Positions 13,601 to 20,146 of a stretch of 64,000 nucleotides of DNA are shown here, piece after piece. The translations under genes and the position numbers were made by a program. Every line of letters starts with the position of its first letter. Position 1 is the stretch's first letter. The notes beneath the pieces were generated by a model that made no database searches, was not told where the DNA came from, and saw only the letters and a list, made by a program, of their open reading frames with translations. Source of the DNA: Nonlabens sp. Hel1_33_55 (lineage in GTDB: Bacteria; Bacteroidota; Bacteroidia; Flavobacteriales; Flavobacteriaceae); the NCBI RefSeq assembly GCF_900101765.1, contig NZ_LT627735.1, positions 1 to 64,000 of the forward strand, in the 5' to 3' direction.

Positions 13601-16600
13601 AGGCAATTTGGACACCGATGGTGATGGCATACCGGACAGTCTTGATATCGACAGTGATGGCGATGGTATCCCTGACAACGTGGAAGCACAGCCTACGGAT
13701 GAATATGTAGCTCCAAGTGGTGTTGATGCAGACAACAATGGTCTGGATGACGTATATCAGCCAGCTCTTGGAGGTAGAACTGGTATTACACCAATAGACA
13801 CTGACAACGACGGAACACCGGATGCATCAGACCTAGATTCTGACGATGATGGTATATCGGACAACGAGGAAGCCTATGACACACCACCAAGTGGCGTGGA
13901 CAGCGATGGCAACGGACTGGACGATCAGTACGAGACTCCAAACCCGGCAGACCCTTATTCAGATGTAAACGGAGACCTGGACAATGGAGCATCGGACACG
14001 AACAATGACGATGACCCAACGACAGGTGAAGTGGACTACCGTGAGAACCCAACCGATACGGATGGCGATGGTGTAGCTGACAACGTGGACCTTGATGATG
14101 ACAACGATGGTATCCTTGATACCGATGAGCCAATGGGCGACACTGATGGTGATGGTATCCCGGACAGTCTGGACATCGACAGTGATGGTGATGGTATCCC
14201 AGATAATGTAGAAGCACAGCCTACGGATGACTATGTAGCTCCAAGTGGCGTTGATGCTGATGGTAATGGAGTGGATGATGCCTATGATGCGGCACCACTA
14301 GGGCCAGGAGTAGACACGGACAATGACGGAACACCGGATGCATCAGACCTAGATTCTGACGACGATGGTCTATCGGACAACGAGGAAGCGTATGACACAC
14401 CACCAAGTGGCGTGGATAGCGACGGCAATGGATTGGATGATCAGTACGAGACTCCGAACCCGTCAGATCCTTATGCAGATGTAAACGGAGACCTTGACAA
14501 TGGAGCATCTGACACGAACAATGACGATGACCCAACGACAGGTGAAGTGGACTACCGTGAGAACCCAACCGATACGGATGGCGATGGCGTAGCTGACAAC
14601 GTGGACCTTGATGATGACAACGATGGTATACTAGATACGGACGAGCCAATGGGCGACAACGATGGTGACGGCATACCGGACAGTCTGGACATCGACAGTG
14701 ACGGTGATGGAATCCCGGATAATGTGGAGGCACAGCCTACGGATGACTATGTAGCTCCAAGCGGCGTTGATGCCGATGGCAATGGAGTGGATGATGCCTA
14801 TGATGCGGCACCACTAGGACCAGGAGTAGACACGGACAATGATGGAACACCGGACGCATCAGACCTTGACTCTGACGATGATGGTATATCGGACAACGTG
14901 GAAGCCTATGATACACCACCAAGTGGCGTGGATAGCGATGGCAACGGACTGGATGATCAGTATGAGACTCCGAACCCGGCTGATCCTTATGCGGACGTAA
15001 ACGGAGACCTTGACAATGGAGCATCTGACACGAACAATGACGATGACCCAACGACAGGTGAAGTGGACTACCGTGAGAACCCAATTGATACGGATGGCGA
15101 TGGCGTTGCTGACAACGTGGACCTTGATGATGACAACGATGGTATCCTTGATGCTGATGAACCAATGGGCGACACCGATGGTGACGGCATACCAGACAGT
15201 CTTGACATTGACAGTGACGGCGACGGAATTCCGGACAACGTAGAAGCACAGCCTACGGATGACTATGTAGCTCCAAGTGGCGTGGACGCTGATGGCAATG
15301 GAGTGGATGATGCCTATGATACGTCACCACTAGGGCCAGGAGTAGACACCGACAATGACGGTACACCGGACGCATCAGACCTAGACTCTGACGACGATGG
15401 TATATCGGACAACGAGGAAGCGTATGACACACCACCAAGTGGCGTGGATAGTGATGGCAACGGACTGGATGATCAGTATGAGACTCCTAACCCTGCTGAT
15501 CCCTATGCGGATGTAAACGGAGACTTGGACAACGGAGCATCGGACACGAACAATGACGATGACCCAACAACAGGTGAAGTGGACTACCGTGAGAACCCAA
15601 TTGATACGGATGGCGATGGCGTTGCTGACAACGTGGACCTTGATGATGACAACGACGGTATACTTGATATCGATGAGCCAATGGGAGACACCGATGGTGA
15701 CGGTATCCCAGACAGTCTGGACATCGACAGTGACGGTGACGGAATACCGGACAACGTGGAGGCACAGCCTACGGATGACTATGTAGCTCCAAGTGGCGTT
15801 GATGCCGATGGTAATGGAGTGGATGATGCCTATGACGCAGCACCATTAGGGCCAGGAGAAGACACCGACAACGACGGTACACCAGACGCATCAGACCTAG
15901 ACTCTGACGACGATGGTATATCTGACAACGTGGAAGCCTATGATACACCACCAAGTGGCGTGGACAGCGATGGCAACGGACTGGACGATCAGTACGAGAC
16001 TCCAAACCCGGCAGACCCTTATTCAGATGTAAACGGAGACCTGGACAATGGAGCATCGGACACGAACAATGACGATGACCCAACGACAGGTGAAGTGGAC
16101 TACCGTGAGAACCCAATTGATACGGATGGCGATGGCGTTGTTGACAACGTGGACCTTGATGATGACAACGATGGTATCCTTGATATCGATGAGCCAATGG
16201 GCGACACCGATGGTGATGGCATCCCGGACAGTCTGGACATCGACAGTGACGGTGATGGAATCCCAGATAATGTGGAGGCACAGCCAACGAATGACTATGT
16301 AGCTCCAAGTGGCGTTGATGCCGATGGTAATGGAGTGGATGATGCCTATGATGCGGCACCACTAGGGCCAGGAGTAGACACGGACAATGACGGTACACCA
16401 GACGCATCAGACCTAGACTCTGACGATGATGGTATATCTGACAACGAGGAAGCGTATGACACACCACCAAGTGGCGTGGACAGCGATGGCAACGGACTGG
16501 ACGATCAGTACGAGACTCCGAACCCGGCAGACCCTTATTCAGATGTAAACGGAGACCTGGACAATGGAGCATCGGACACGAACAATGACGATGACCCAAC

Positions 16601-19145
16601 GACAGGTGAAGTGGACTACCGTGAGAACCCAACCGATACGGATGGCGATGGTGTAGCTGACAACGTGGACCTTGATGATGACAACGATGGTATCCTTGAT
16701 ACCGATGAGCCAATGGGCGACACTGATGGTGATGGTATCCCGGACAGTCTGGACATCGACAGTGATGGTGATGGTATCCCAGATAATGTAGAAGCACAGC
16801 CTACGGATGACTATGTAGCCCCAAGTGGCGTTGATGCCGATGGCAATGGAGTGGATGATGCCTATGATGCGGCACCACTAGGGCCAGGAGTAGACACGGA
16901 CAATGACGGTACACCGGACGCATCAGACCTAGACTCTGACGACGATGGTATATCGGACAACGAGGAAGCCTATGACACACCACCAAGTGGCGTGGACAGT
17001 GATGGCAACGGACTGGACGATCAGTATGAGACTCCTAACCCGGCAGACCCTTATGCGGATGTAAACGGAGATCTGGACAACGGAGCATCGGACACGAACA
17101 ATAACGATGACCCAACGACAGGAGAAGTGGACTACCGTGAGAACCCAATTGATACGGATGGCGATGGCGTTGCTGACAACGTGGACCTTGATGATGACAA
17201 CGATGGTATCCTTGATGCTGATGAACCAATGGGCGACACCGATGGTGACGGTATCCCAGACAGTCTAGACATCGACAGTGATGGTGACGGAATCCCAGAT
17301 AATGTGGAGGCACAGCCTACGGACGACTATGTAGCTCCAAGTGGCGTTGATGCCGATGGCAATGGAGTGGATGATGCCTATGATGCAGCACCACTAGGGC
17401 CAGGAGTAGACACGGACAATGACGGTACACCAGACGCATCAGACCTAGACTCTGACGATGATGGTATATCTGACAACGAGGAAGCGTATGACACACCACC
17501 AAGTGGCGTGGACAGCGACGGCAATGGACTGGACGATCAGTACGAGACTCCTAACCCGGCAGATCCCTATGCGGATGTAAACGGAGACCTGGACAATGGA
17601 GCATCGGACACGAACAATGACGATGACCCAACGACAGGTGAAGTGGACTACCGTGAGAACCCAACCGATACGGATGGCGATGGCGTAGCTGACAACGTGG
17701 ACCTTGATGATGACAACGATGGTATCCTTGATACCGACGAGCCAATGGGCGACACCGATGGTGACGGCATACCGGACAGTCTGGACATCGACAGTGATGG
17801 TGATGGCATCCCGGATAATGTGGAGGCACAGCCTACGGATGACTATGTAGCTCCAAGTGGCGTTGATGCCGATGGCAATGGAGTGGATGATGCCTATGAT
17901 GCGGTACCACTAGGGCCAGGAGTAGACACGGACAATGACGGTACACCAGACGCATCAGACCTAGACTCTGACGACGATGGTATATCGGACAACGATGAAG
18001 CCTATGACACGCCACCAAGTGGCGTGGACATTGATGGCAACGGACTGGATGATCAGTACGAGACTCCTAACCCGGCAGATCCTTATGCGGATGTAAACGG
18101 AGACTTGAACAATGGAGCATCGGACACGAACAATGACGATGACCCAACGACAGGTGAAGTGGACTACCGTGAGGTAGAAGTTTTATTAGATACTGACGGT
18201 GATGGTATTCCAGATGAAGTTGATTTAGATGACGATAACGATGGTATTCTTGACTCACTAGAAGGTGATGGAGATTCTGATGGCGATGGAGTCATTGATT
18301 CTTTAGACCAAGACAGTGATAACGATGGTATTCCAGATAATGTTGAAGGACAAACTATGGATGACTACATACTACCTTCAGGGATTGATAGTGATGGTAA
18401 CGGACTTGACGATGCTTATGAGGATAGCCCAGGTAGTGGTGAAGGAATCGATCCTATTGACTTTGATGATGATGGATTGCCAGATTATCTAGATGAAGAT
18501 TCTGACGATGATGGGGTACCTGATTCTATTGAAGGCTTTGACTTTGATCGTGATGGCGTTGCAGATATTGTTCCTTCTGGAGATGATGTTGATGGCGATG
18601 GGTTAGATGATGCGTTTGATGGAGATACCAGCGGTTATGGTGATCCTAATGGTATTGTTGTGATTGATTCTCCAGCAGATGATCTCAATAATACAGATGG
18701 TGATGACCAACCTGATTATCGAGATATTGATGATGACGGTGACGGCTTACTTACAAATATCGAAGATGGCAACGGCAATGGAAACTTTGCTGATGATGAC
18801 AGCGATGGAGATGGTACACCAGATTACCTTGACTCAGACCTTAGAGATATTGAGATATTCAATGTTCTGACACCTAATGATGATGGTGACAATGATTTCT
18901 TGCTAATAAGAGGTATAGAAAACTTTGAGAACAACGTTCAGATTTTCAATCGTTGGGGTGTCGAGGTGTTTAACGTAGATAACTATGACAACCAGGCAAA
19001 CGTATTCAGAGGTATCTCTGAAGGTAGAGCTAACGTTGCTCAAGGTGAATTGCTCCCAGTTGGAACATATTATTATGTGATCAACTATGTGAACGATAAC
19101 AACCAGACGGTCAACCTTGCAGGTTATTTATACATAAATCGATAG
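1410..19145 (+). CDS. Giant TSP3-repeat cell-surface protein with T9SS type B (CHU_C) C-terminal domain, 3' part
   Basis: The open frame is 5911 codons and has no true start here; 1410 is only a TTG inside a repeat, so the gene begins upstream. Nearly all of it is thrombospondin type 3-like repeats (pattern DxDxDGxxD), which in known families bind calcium. Layout by residue: divergent repeats 1-495; a non-repetitive, probably beta-rich domain about 496-740 with the only two cysteines I found; divergent repeats to 1120; 387-residue units about 1124-3330; divergent repeats to 4070; 172-residue units about 4070-5588; more repeats; then a CHU_C gliding-motility-type sorting domain about 5812-5911 (FNVLTPNDDGDNDF, IFNRWGVEVF, GTYYYVINY). 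CHU_C marks export by the type IX system in the PorP/SprF-dependent type B manner. A 172-residue unit has 51 Asp, one Arg and no Lys, so the protein is extremely acidic. Probable role: a long calcium-stiffened adhesin or surface stalk (inference). Confidence 0.9.
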   Translation: MDGDSDNDGISDIIEASDFNNDGLPDVAFANVDSDQDGLDDNFDGDTTGYGDPNGTPTTTDPANELNNTDTTDEPDYRDTDDDNDTVLTDDEVIDNNNPEDSDLDGIPNYLDNDDNDGDGVPDTVDEDDDNDGVSDVIETNGDDPFADSDNNGIPDFQDVNAANDSNNDGIVDRFDADKDGVINQFDIDADGDGLTDVFESGNNALDTNADGVIDDQDTGFADVDGNGQSDNTEGSVPTDSDGDTAADYLDIDSDNDGILDNIEIQDFNNPNPRTRNDTDGDGLDDAYDSDNGGTPILVPQNSDTDPFPNYLDLDSDDDGIIDNIEWQTTADYLLPTSDTDGNGLADNYETFSGSGIPTNSPNNADSTDLPDYLDIDSDNDGLTDNDEVYNLPPANFDADNDGLDDAYDSDDVNGLSGPQAASNMNMNGPALSGVQDFPNVQNPLTAEVDFRDSTDPNNPVDTDLDGINDNVDIDDDNDGILDSVESLGFVPTNNAADDCGRPSSSFTSPVYAGGAANGTVGALYRFDNVATYPEIGVVDAIIEITDIVGGATLITIDNDGTGDINAWQPEFNVPGPTGSSSQMAFEVRFVLDGTNTQFNVGRFGGTIYDIDGANARESVILSQPGLYAVDNETLLTVNSDASSGEVTFTGPDDTYVGVDLSPRLATYFNYYDASEFSIRFSAQLLSATANTNLGSVLFDVCSINGLFEGNTTSNNPTQTGPDGVSEPSGPGTFAVYTVNDGIDTDGDNIPDELDIDSDNDGIPDNLESQPTIGYVAPGIADSDSDGLLDAYEGVNNDGTMPIDTDGDGISDYLDLDTDDDGFNDDLESGNPLATNNNDSDGDGLLDEYDSIDNTGIAYASNDRYSAGSADLSNQDNPATPEVDYREARDQDLDGITDSVDVDDDNDGILDTVENGGVDPFGDADGDGIPNSRDVNGVNDANGDGVVDSFDTDGDGIINQFDQDSDNDGIPDNVEGQPTVGYITPSGIDNNNDGLDDAYPVGGIIPENTDGTDDPDYLDTDSDNDGIPDVTEASDFNNDGVADTAFANVDSDQDGLDDNFDGDTTGYGDPNGTPTTTDPANELNNTDGTDEPDYRDTDDDNDGVGTDVEVVDNNNPADLDGDGTPDYLDVDDVDGDGVPDSADLDDDNDGILDSVEDANLDGDDNPFTDPTDSDGDGIPNFLDQDADGDGIPDNVEGQTTAGYTPPSGVDADGNGLDDNYENTPGSGEGISPENTDGADQPDYLDLDSDNDGVADATEGFDTNSDGIADTVPANSDLDGDGIDDNFDTDPNGAYTDPSGNVVDTDPATDLNNTDATDEPDYRDTDDDNDGVPTLTEDVDADGDPTNDDTDGDGTPDYLDTDDDGDGVDTALEDYDGDNDPTNQDTDADGTPDYLDSDDDGDGVDTQYENPNPDGDGNPNTGATQDTDTDTVPDYLDSDDDGDGINTVFENPNPDGDGNPNTGATQDTDGTEGPDYLDTDDDGDGLDTMDENPDPNGDNDPADALDSDLDGTPDYLDVDDVDGDGVPDSADLDDDNDGILDSVEDANLDGDDNPFTDPTDTDGDGIPNFLDQDADGDGIPDNVEGQTTAGYTPPSGVDADGNGLDDNYENTPGSGEGISPENTDGADQPDYLDLDSDNDGVADATEGFDTNSDGIADTVPANSDLDGDGIDDNFDTDPNGAYTDPSGNVVDTDPATDLNNTDTTDEPDYRDTDDDNDGVPTLTEDVDADGDPTNDDTDGDGTPDYLDSDDDGDGVDTALENYDGDNDPTNQDTDGDGTPDYLDTDDDGDGVDTQYENPNPDGDGNPNTGATQDTDTDTVPDYLDSDDDGDGINTVFENPNPDGDGDPNTGATQDTDGTEGPDYLDTDDDGDGLDTMDENADPNGDNDPADALDSDLDGTPDYLDVDDVDGDGVPDSADLDDDNDGILDSVEDANLDGDDNPFTDPTDTDGDGIPNFLDQDADGDGIPDNVEGQTTAGYTPPSGVDADGNGLDDNYENTPGSGEGISPENTDGADQPDYLDLDSDNDGVADATEGFDTNSDGIADTVPANSDLDGDGIDDNFDTDPNGAYTDPSGNVVDTDPATDLNNTDTTDEPDYRDTDDDNDGVPTLTEDVDADGDPTNDDTDGDGTPDYLDSDDDGDGVDTALENYDGDNDPTNQDTDGDGTPDYLDTDDDGDGVDTQYENPNPDGDGNPNTGATQDTDTDTVPDYLDSDDDGDGINTVFENPNPDGDGDPNTGATQDTDGTEGPDYLDTDDDGDGLDTMDENADPNGDNDPADALDSDLDGTPDYLDVDDVDGDGVPDSADLDDDNDGILDSVEDANLDGDDNPFTDPTDTDGDGIPNFLDQDADGDGIPDNVEGQTTAGYTPPSGVDADGNGLDDNYENTPGSGEGISPENTDGADQPDYLDLDSDNDGVADATEGFDTNSDGIADTVPANSDLDGDGIDDNFDTDPNGAYTDPSGNVVDTDPATDLNNTDTTDEPDYRDTDDDNDGVPTLTEDVDADGDPTNDDTDGDGTPDYLDSDDDGDGVDTALENYDGDNDPTNQDTDADGTPDYLDTDDDGDGVDTQYENPNPDGDGNPNTGATQDTDTDTVPDYLDSDDDGDGINTVFENPNPDGDGDPNTGATQDTDGTEGPDYLDTDDDGDGLDTMDENADPNGDNDPADALDSDLDGTPDYLDVDDVDGDGVPDSADLDDDNDGILDSVEDANLDGDDNPFTDPTDTDGDGIPNFLDQDADGDGIPDNVEGQTTAGYTPPSGVDADGNGLDDNYENTPGSGEGISPENTDGADQPDYLDLDSDNDGVADATEGFDTNSDGIADTVPANSDLDGDGIDDNFDTDPNTAYTDPSGNVVDTDPATDLNNTDATDEPDYRDTDDDNDGVPTLTEDVDADGDPTNDDTDGDGTPDYLDTDDDGDGVDTALEDYDGDNDPTNQDTDADGTPDYLDSDDDGDGVDTQYENPNPDGDGNPNTGATQDTDTDTVPDYLDSDDDGDGINTVFENPNPDGDGNPNTGATQDTDGTEGPDYLDTDDDGDGLDTMDENADPNGDNDPADALDSDLDGTPDYLDVDDVDGDGVPDSADLDDDNDGILDSVEDANLDGDDNPFTDPTDTDGDGIPNFLDQDADGDGIPDNVEGQTTAGYTPPSGVDADGNGLDDNYENTPGSGEGISPENTDGADQPDYLDLDSDNDGVADATEGFDVNNDGIADTVPANSDLDGDGIDDNFDTDPNTAYTDPSGNVVDTDPATDLNNTDTTDEPDYRDTDDDNDGVPTLTEDVDADGDPTNDDTDGDGTPDYLDSDDDGDGVDTALENYDGDNDPTNQDTDADGTPDYLDEDDDDDGFLTINEGADPNGDGNPNDAIDTDSNGIPDYLDPDILDTDGDGVINSIDIDDDNDGILDTVEGTNDSDLDGIIDSLDQDADGDGVPDNVEGQPTVGYILPSGIDSDNNGLDDAYEVSPGSGEGVTVEDTDLDAVPDYLDLDSDDDGIVDGTEAFDFDSNGLPDILPSNNDVDQDGIDDSYDGDTNGYADPNGAQVDTDPLADLTNTDGADDLDYRDTDDDNDGILSQDESNDPNNDGLADDANDSDGDDTPDYLDPDNADNDGDGIPNNIDIDDDNDGIIDTVEGNGDFDGDGIIDSLDQDSDGDGIPDNVEAQTTAGYVFPIGVDSDDNGLDDVYESSPGAGEGITPENTDGDGNPDYLDIDSDNDNVDDFIEAFDFNNDGFPDIAFAEADIDQDGLDDAFDGNTTGYSDRNGGVVENDPATDLNNTDGTDELDYRDTDDDNDGLLTFNENPDVDGDANTIDPNDADGDTIPDYLDFDDNDQDGIGDGNDIDDDNDGILDTVEGTADFDNDGIIDSLDQDSDGDGIPDNVEAQSTSGYLTPSGNDTDGNGLDDSYESTPGNGEGITPNNEDGDGNPDYLDVDSDNDGVFDAIEGYDYNNDGISDIAFANVDSDQDGLDDAFDGDTTGYGDPNGLQVVNDPASDLNDTDGDAVSGNPLNNLDFRDVDDDNDGIPTLDEDLNGNNDYTDDDSDNDGIPNYLDLPDNDQDGIPDVTDLDDDNDGIVDTIEGNLDTDGDGIPDSLDIDSDGDGIPDNVEAQPTDEYVAPSGVDADNNGLDDVYQPALGGRTGITPIDTDNDGTPDASDLDSDDDGISDNEEAYDTPPSGVDSDGNGLDDQYETPNPADPYSDVNGDLDNGASDTNNDDDPTTGEVDYRENPTDTDGDGVADNVDLDDDNDGILDTDEPMGDTDGDGIPDSLDIDSDGDGIPDNVEAQPTDDYVAPSGVDADGNGVDDAYDAAPLGPGVDTDNDGTPDASDLDSDDDGLSDNEEAYDTPPSGVDSDGNGLDDQYETPNPSDPYADVNGDLDNGASDTNNDDDPTTGEVDYRENPTDTDGDGVADNVDLDDDNDGILDTDEPMGDNDGDGIPDSLDIDSDGDGIPDNVEAQPTDDYVAPSGVDADGNGVDDAYDAAPLGPGVDTDNDGTPDASDLDSDDDGISDNVEAYDTPPSGVDSDGNGLDDQYETPNPADPYADVNGDLDNGASDTNNDDDPTTGEVDYRENPIDTDGDGVADNVDLDDDNDGILDADEPMGDTDGDGIPDSLDIDSDGDGIPDNVEAQPTDDYVAPSGVDADGNGVDDAYDTSPLGPGVDTDNDGTPDASDLDSDDDGISDNEEAYDTPPSGVDSDGNGLDDQYETPNPADPYADVNGDLDNGASDTNNDDDPTTGEVDYRENPIDTDGDGVADNVDLDDDNDGILDIDEPMGDTDGDGIPDSLDIDSDGDGIPDNVEAQPTDDYVAPSGVDADGNGVDDAYDAAPLGPGEDTDNDGTPDASDLDSDDDGISDNVEAYDTPPSGVDSDGNGLDDQYETPNPADPYSDVNGDLDNGASDTNNDDDPTTGEVDYRENPIDTDGDGVVDNVDLDDDNDGILDIDEPMGDTDGDGIPDSLDIDSDGDGIPDNVEAQPTNDYVAPSGVDADGNGVDDAYDAAPLGPGVDTDNDGTPDASDLDSDDDGISDNEEAYDTPPSGVDSDGNGLDDQYETPNPADPYSDVNGDLDNGASDTNNDDDPTTGEVDYRENPTDTDGDGVADNVDLDDDNDGILDTDEPMGDTDGDGIPDSLDIDSDGDGIPDNVEAQPTDDYVAPSGVDADGNGVDDAYDAAPLGPGVDTDNDGTPDASDLDSDDDGISDNEEAYDTPPSGVDSDGNGLDDQYETPNPADPYADVNGDLDNGASDTNNNDDPTTGEVDYRENPIDTDGDGVADNVDLDDDNDGILDADEPMGDTDGDGIPDSLDIDSDGDGIPDNVEAQPTDDYVAPSGVDADGNGVDDAYDAAPLGPGVDTDNDGTPDASDLDSDDDGISDNEEAYDTPPSGVDSDGNGLDDQYETPNPADPYADVNGDLDNGASDTNNDDDPTTGEVDYRENPTDTDGDGVADNVDLDDDNDGILDTDEPMGDTDGDGIPDSLDIDSDGDGIPDNVEAQPTDDYVAPSGVDADGNGVDDAYDAVPLGPGVDTDNDGTPDASDLDSDDDGISDNDEAYDTPPSGVDIDGNGLDDQYETPNPADPYADVNGDLNNGASDTNNDDDPTTGEVDYREVEVLLDTDGDGIPDEVDLDDDNDGILDSLEGDGDSDGDGVIDSLDQDSDNDGIPDNVEGQTMDDYILPSGIDSDGNGLDDAYEDSPGSGEGIDPIDFDDDGLPDYLDEDSDDDGVPDSIEGFDFDRDGVADIVPSGDDVDGDGLDDAFDGDTSGYGDPNGIVVIDSPADDLNNTDGDDQPDYRDIDDDGDGLLTNIEDGNGNGNFADDDSDGDGTPDYLDSDLRDIEIFNVLTPNDDGDNDFLLIRGIENFENNVQIFNRWGVEVFNVDNYDNQANVFRGISEGRANVAQGELLPVGTYYYVINYVNDNNQTVNLAGYLYINR
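4780..11400 (+). repeat. 1161-bp in-frame tandem array (387-residue TSP3 units), five full copies plus a partial sixth
   Basis: The anchor encoding TPDYLDVDDVDGDGVPDS recurs at about 4780, 5941, 7102, 8263, 9424 and 10585, a fixed 1161-bp period. Copies are nearly identical in DNA, differing mainly by shared synonymous variants. Copies 2-4 share one set of variants; copies 1 and 5 share another over several hundred bases. The array is clearly richer in G+C than the flanking repeats and the neighbouring genes. A further partial copy opens the window at 1-346. Confidence 0.95.
12575..12590. repeat. Variant palindrome (CGCTTTCGCGGAAGCG) inside the giant gene
   Basis: One mismatch from the consensus, read in frame as A-F-A-E-A; four related TSP3 units carry only the left part CGCTTTCGCGAA, at 830, 1490, 4541 and 13235. 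Confidence 0.85.
13620..18174 (+). repeat. 516-bp in-frame tandem array (172-residue TSP3 units), eight full copies plus a partial ninth
   Basis: The anchor cagcctacgga (encoding QPTD) recurs at 13689, 14217, 14733, 15249, 15765, 16281, 16797, 17313 and 17829. The first interval is 528 bp because copy 1 carries a longer variant (VYQPALGGRTGITP instead of AYDAAPLGPG); the others are 516 bp. Each unit contains TSP3 motifs, a YDTPPSGVD linker and a GEVDYRENP segment. Near-identity of copies indicates recent expansion or gene conversion. Confidence 0.95.
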
Positions 19146-19151
19146 ATGAAT

Positions 19152-19175
19152 TGGGCGTGCTTGCGTGCACGCCCA
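19152..19175 (+). terminator. Hairpin between the giant gene and the PorP/SprF gene
   Basis: TGGGCGTGC and GCACGCCCA form a perfect 9-bp GC-rich stem with a 6-base loop, seven bases after the giant gene's stop and followed by TTTATTTT. It lies inside the gap to the next gene on the same strand, so it may act as a partial terminator that sets the ratio of cargo to membrane partner (inference). Confidence 0.7.
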
Positions 19176-19195
19176 TTTATTTTAAAAATTACAAG

Positions 19196-20128
19196 ATGAA
19201 GAAATTGTTAATAGGTTTGATTGTTTTCGCTTTCGCGAAAGCGGTAACAGCACAACAAGATCCACAGTATAGTCAATATATGTATAACCCATTAGTGGTT
19301 AACCCTGCTTATGCGGGTAGTCGTGGTGTGACAAGTATTGTAGGCTTGCACCGTAGTCAATGGGTTGGTCTGGATGGAGCGCCTAGAACGCAAACATTAT
19401 CTATTCATTCTCCTATTCAAAACAGTCGTATTGGATTAGGTCTGAGCGTTGTAAATGATGCTTTGGGACCTACTGACGAGACTTATTTTGCAGCTGACTT
19501 TAGTTATACCATCCCGGTAAGTTATGATGGTAATTTGAGTTTGGGATTAAAAGGTGGTGCTCATGTTCTCAATGTTGACTTTCAACAATTAAATGCTTTG
19601 GACCCAGATATTTTGTTACAAAACAACATTGATAACAAGGTATCGCCCACGGTTGGAGTAGGAGCATATTACCATACGGATAAGTTTTATGTAGGATTAA
19701 GTACACCAAATTTGCTTAAAACCGAACATTTTGACCCTTCTAACAATAATAATAGCTCAACAGCCATAGCATCCGAACGAATTCACTATTTTGCGACCGC
19801 TGGATACGTCTTTGATCTTAATGATAATATTAAGTTCAAACCTACTACACTTGTCAAAGCTGTAGCTGGTTCACCCCTACAAGTTGACGTCACGGCAAAT
19901 TTTTTAATCAATGAGAAATTAACTTTGGGAGCTGCCTATAGATGGAGTGCTGCTGTTACAGGACTTGTTGGATTTCAAGTAAGTGATCAAATGATGATAG
20001 GCTTTGCCTATGATAGGGAAACGACTGAATTGGGAAATTCAACTTATAACGATGGTAGTTACGAACTCTTTCTTAGATTTGAACTGTTCAATAGTTATGA
20101 CAAGTTGATCACACCACGATTCTTCTAA
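19196..20128 (+). CDS. PorP/SprF family type IX secretion system outer-membrane protein
   Basis: This 310-residue protein belongs to the PorP/SprF family of outer-membrane beta-barrels, which accompany T9SS type B cargo and help present it at the surface. Its mature N-terminus has the family hallmark QDPQYSQYMYNPLVVNPAY-AG, and it ends with an aromatic FELFNSYD-RFF-type barrel end. I chose the ATG at 19196 because a signal peptide follows directly; upstream in-frame codons run through the terminator hairpin. The signal peptide core contains AFAKA, encoded by the 16-bp palindrome at 19228, which places a lysine in the hydrophobic segment. It sits between the giant cargo gene and an OmpA gene, a standard arrangement. 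Confidence 0.9.
   Translation: MKKLLIGLIVFAFAKAVTAQQDPQYSQYMYNPLVVNPAYAGSRGVTSIVGLHRSQWVGLDGAPRTQTLSIHSPIQNSRIGLGLSVVNDALGPTDETYFAADFSYTIPVSYDGNLSLGLKGGAHVLNVDFQQLNALDPDILLQNNIDNKVSPTVGVGAYYHTDKFYVGLSTPNLLKTEHFDPSNNNNSSTAIASERIHYFATAGYVFDLNDNIKFKPTTLVKAVAGSPLQVDVTANFLINEKLTLGAAYRWSAAVTGLVGFQVSDQMMIGFAYDRETTELGNSTYNDGSYELFLRFELFNSYDKLITPRFF
19228..19243. repeat. 16-bp palindrome inside the PorP/SprF signal-peptide coding region
   Basis: Exact CGCTTTCGCGAAAGCG, read in frame as A-F-A-K-A within IVFAFAKAVTAQ. Confidence 0.95.
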
Positions 20129-20146
20129 TAATAGTATGTAGAAACT

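Noticed and set aside
13786..18258. Minus-strand His/Arg/Leu/Pro-rich open frames across the 516-bp array
   Set aside because: Same cause: mirror readings of Asp-rich codons, repeating every 516 bp, with no plausible start signals.
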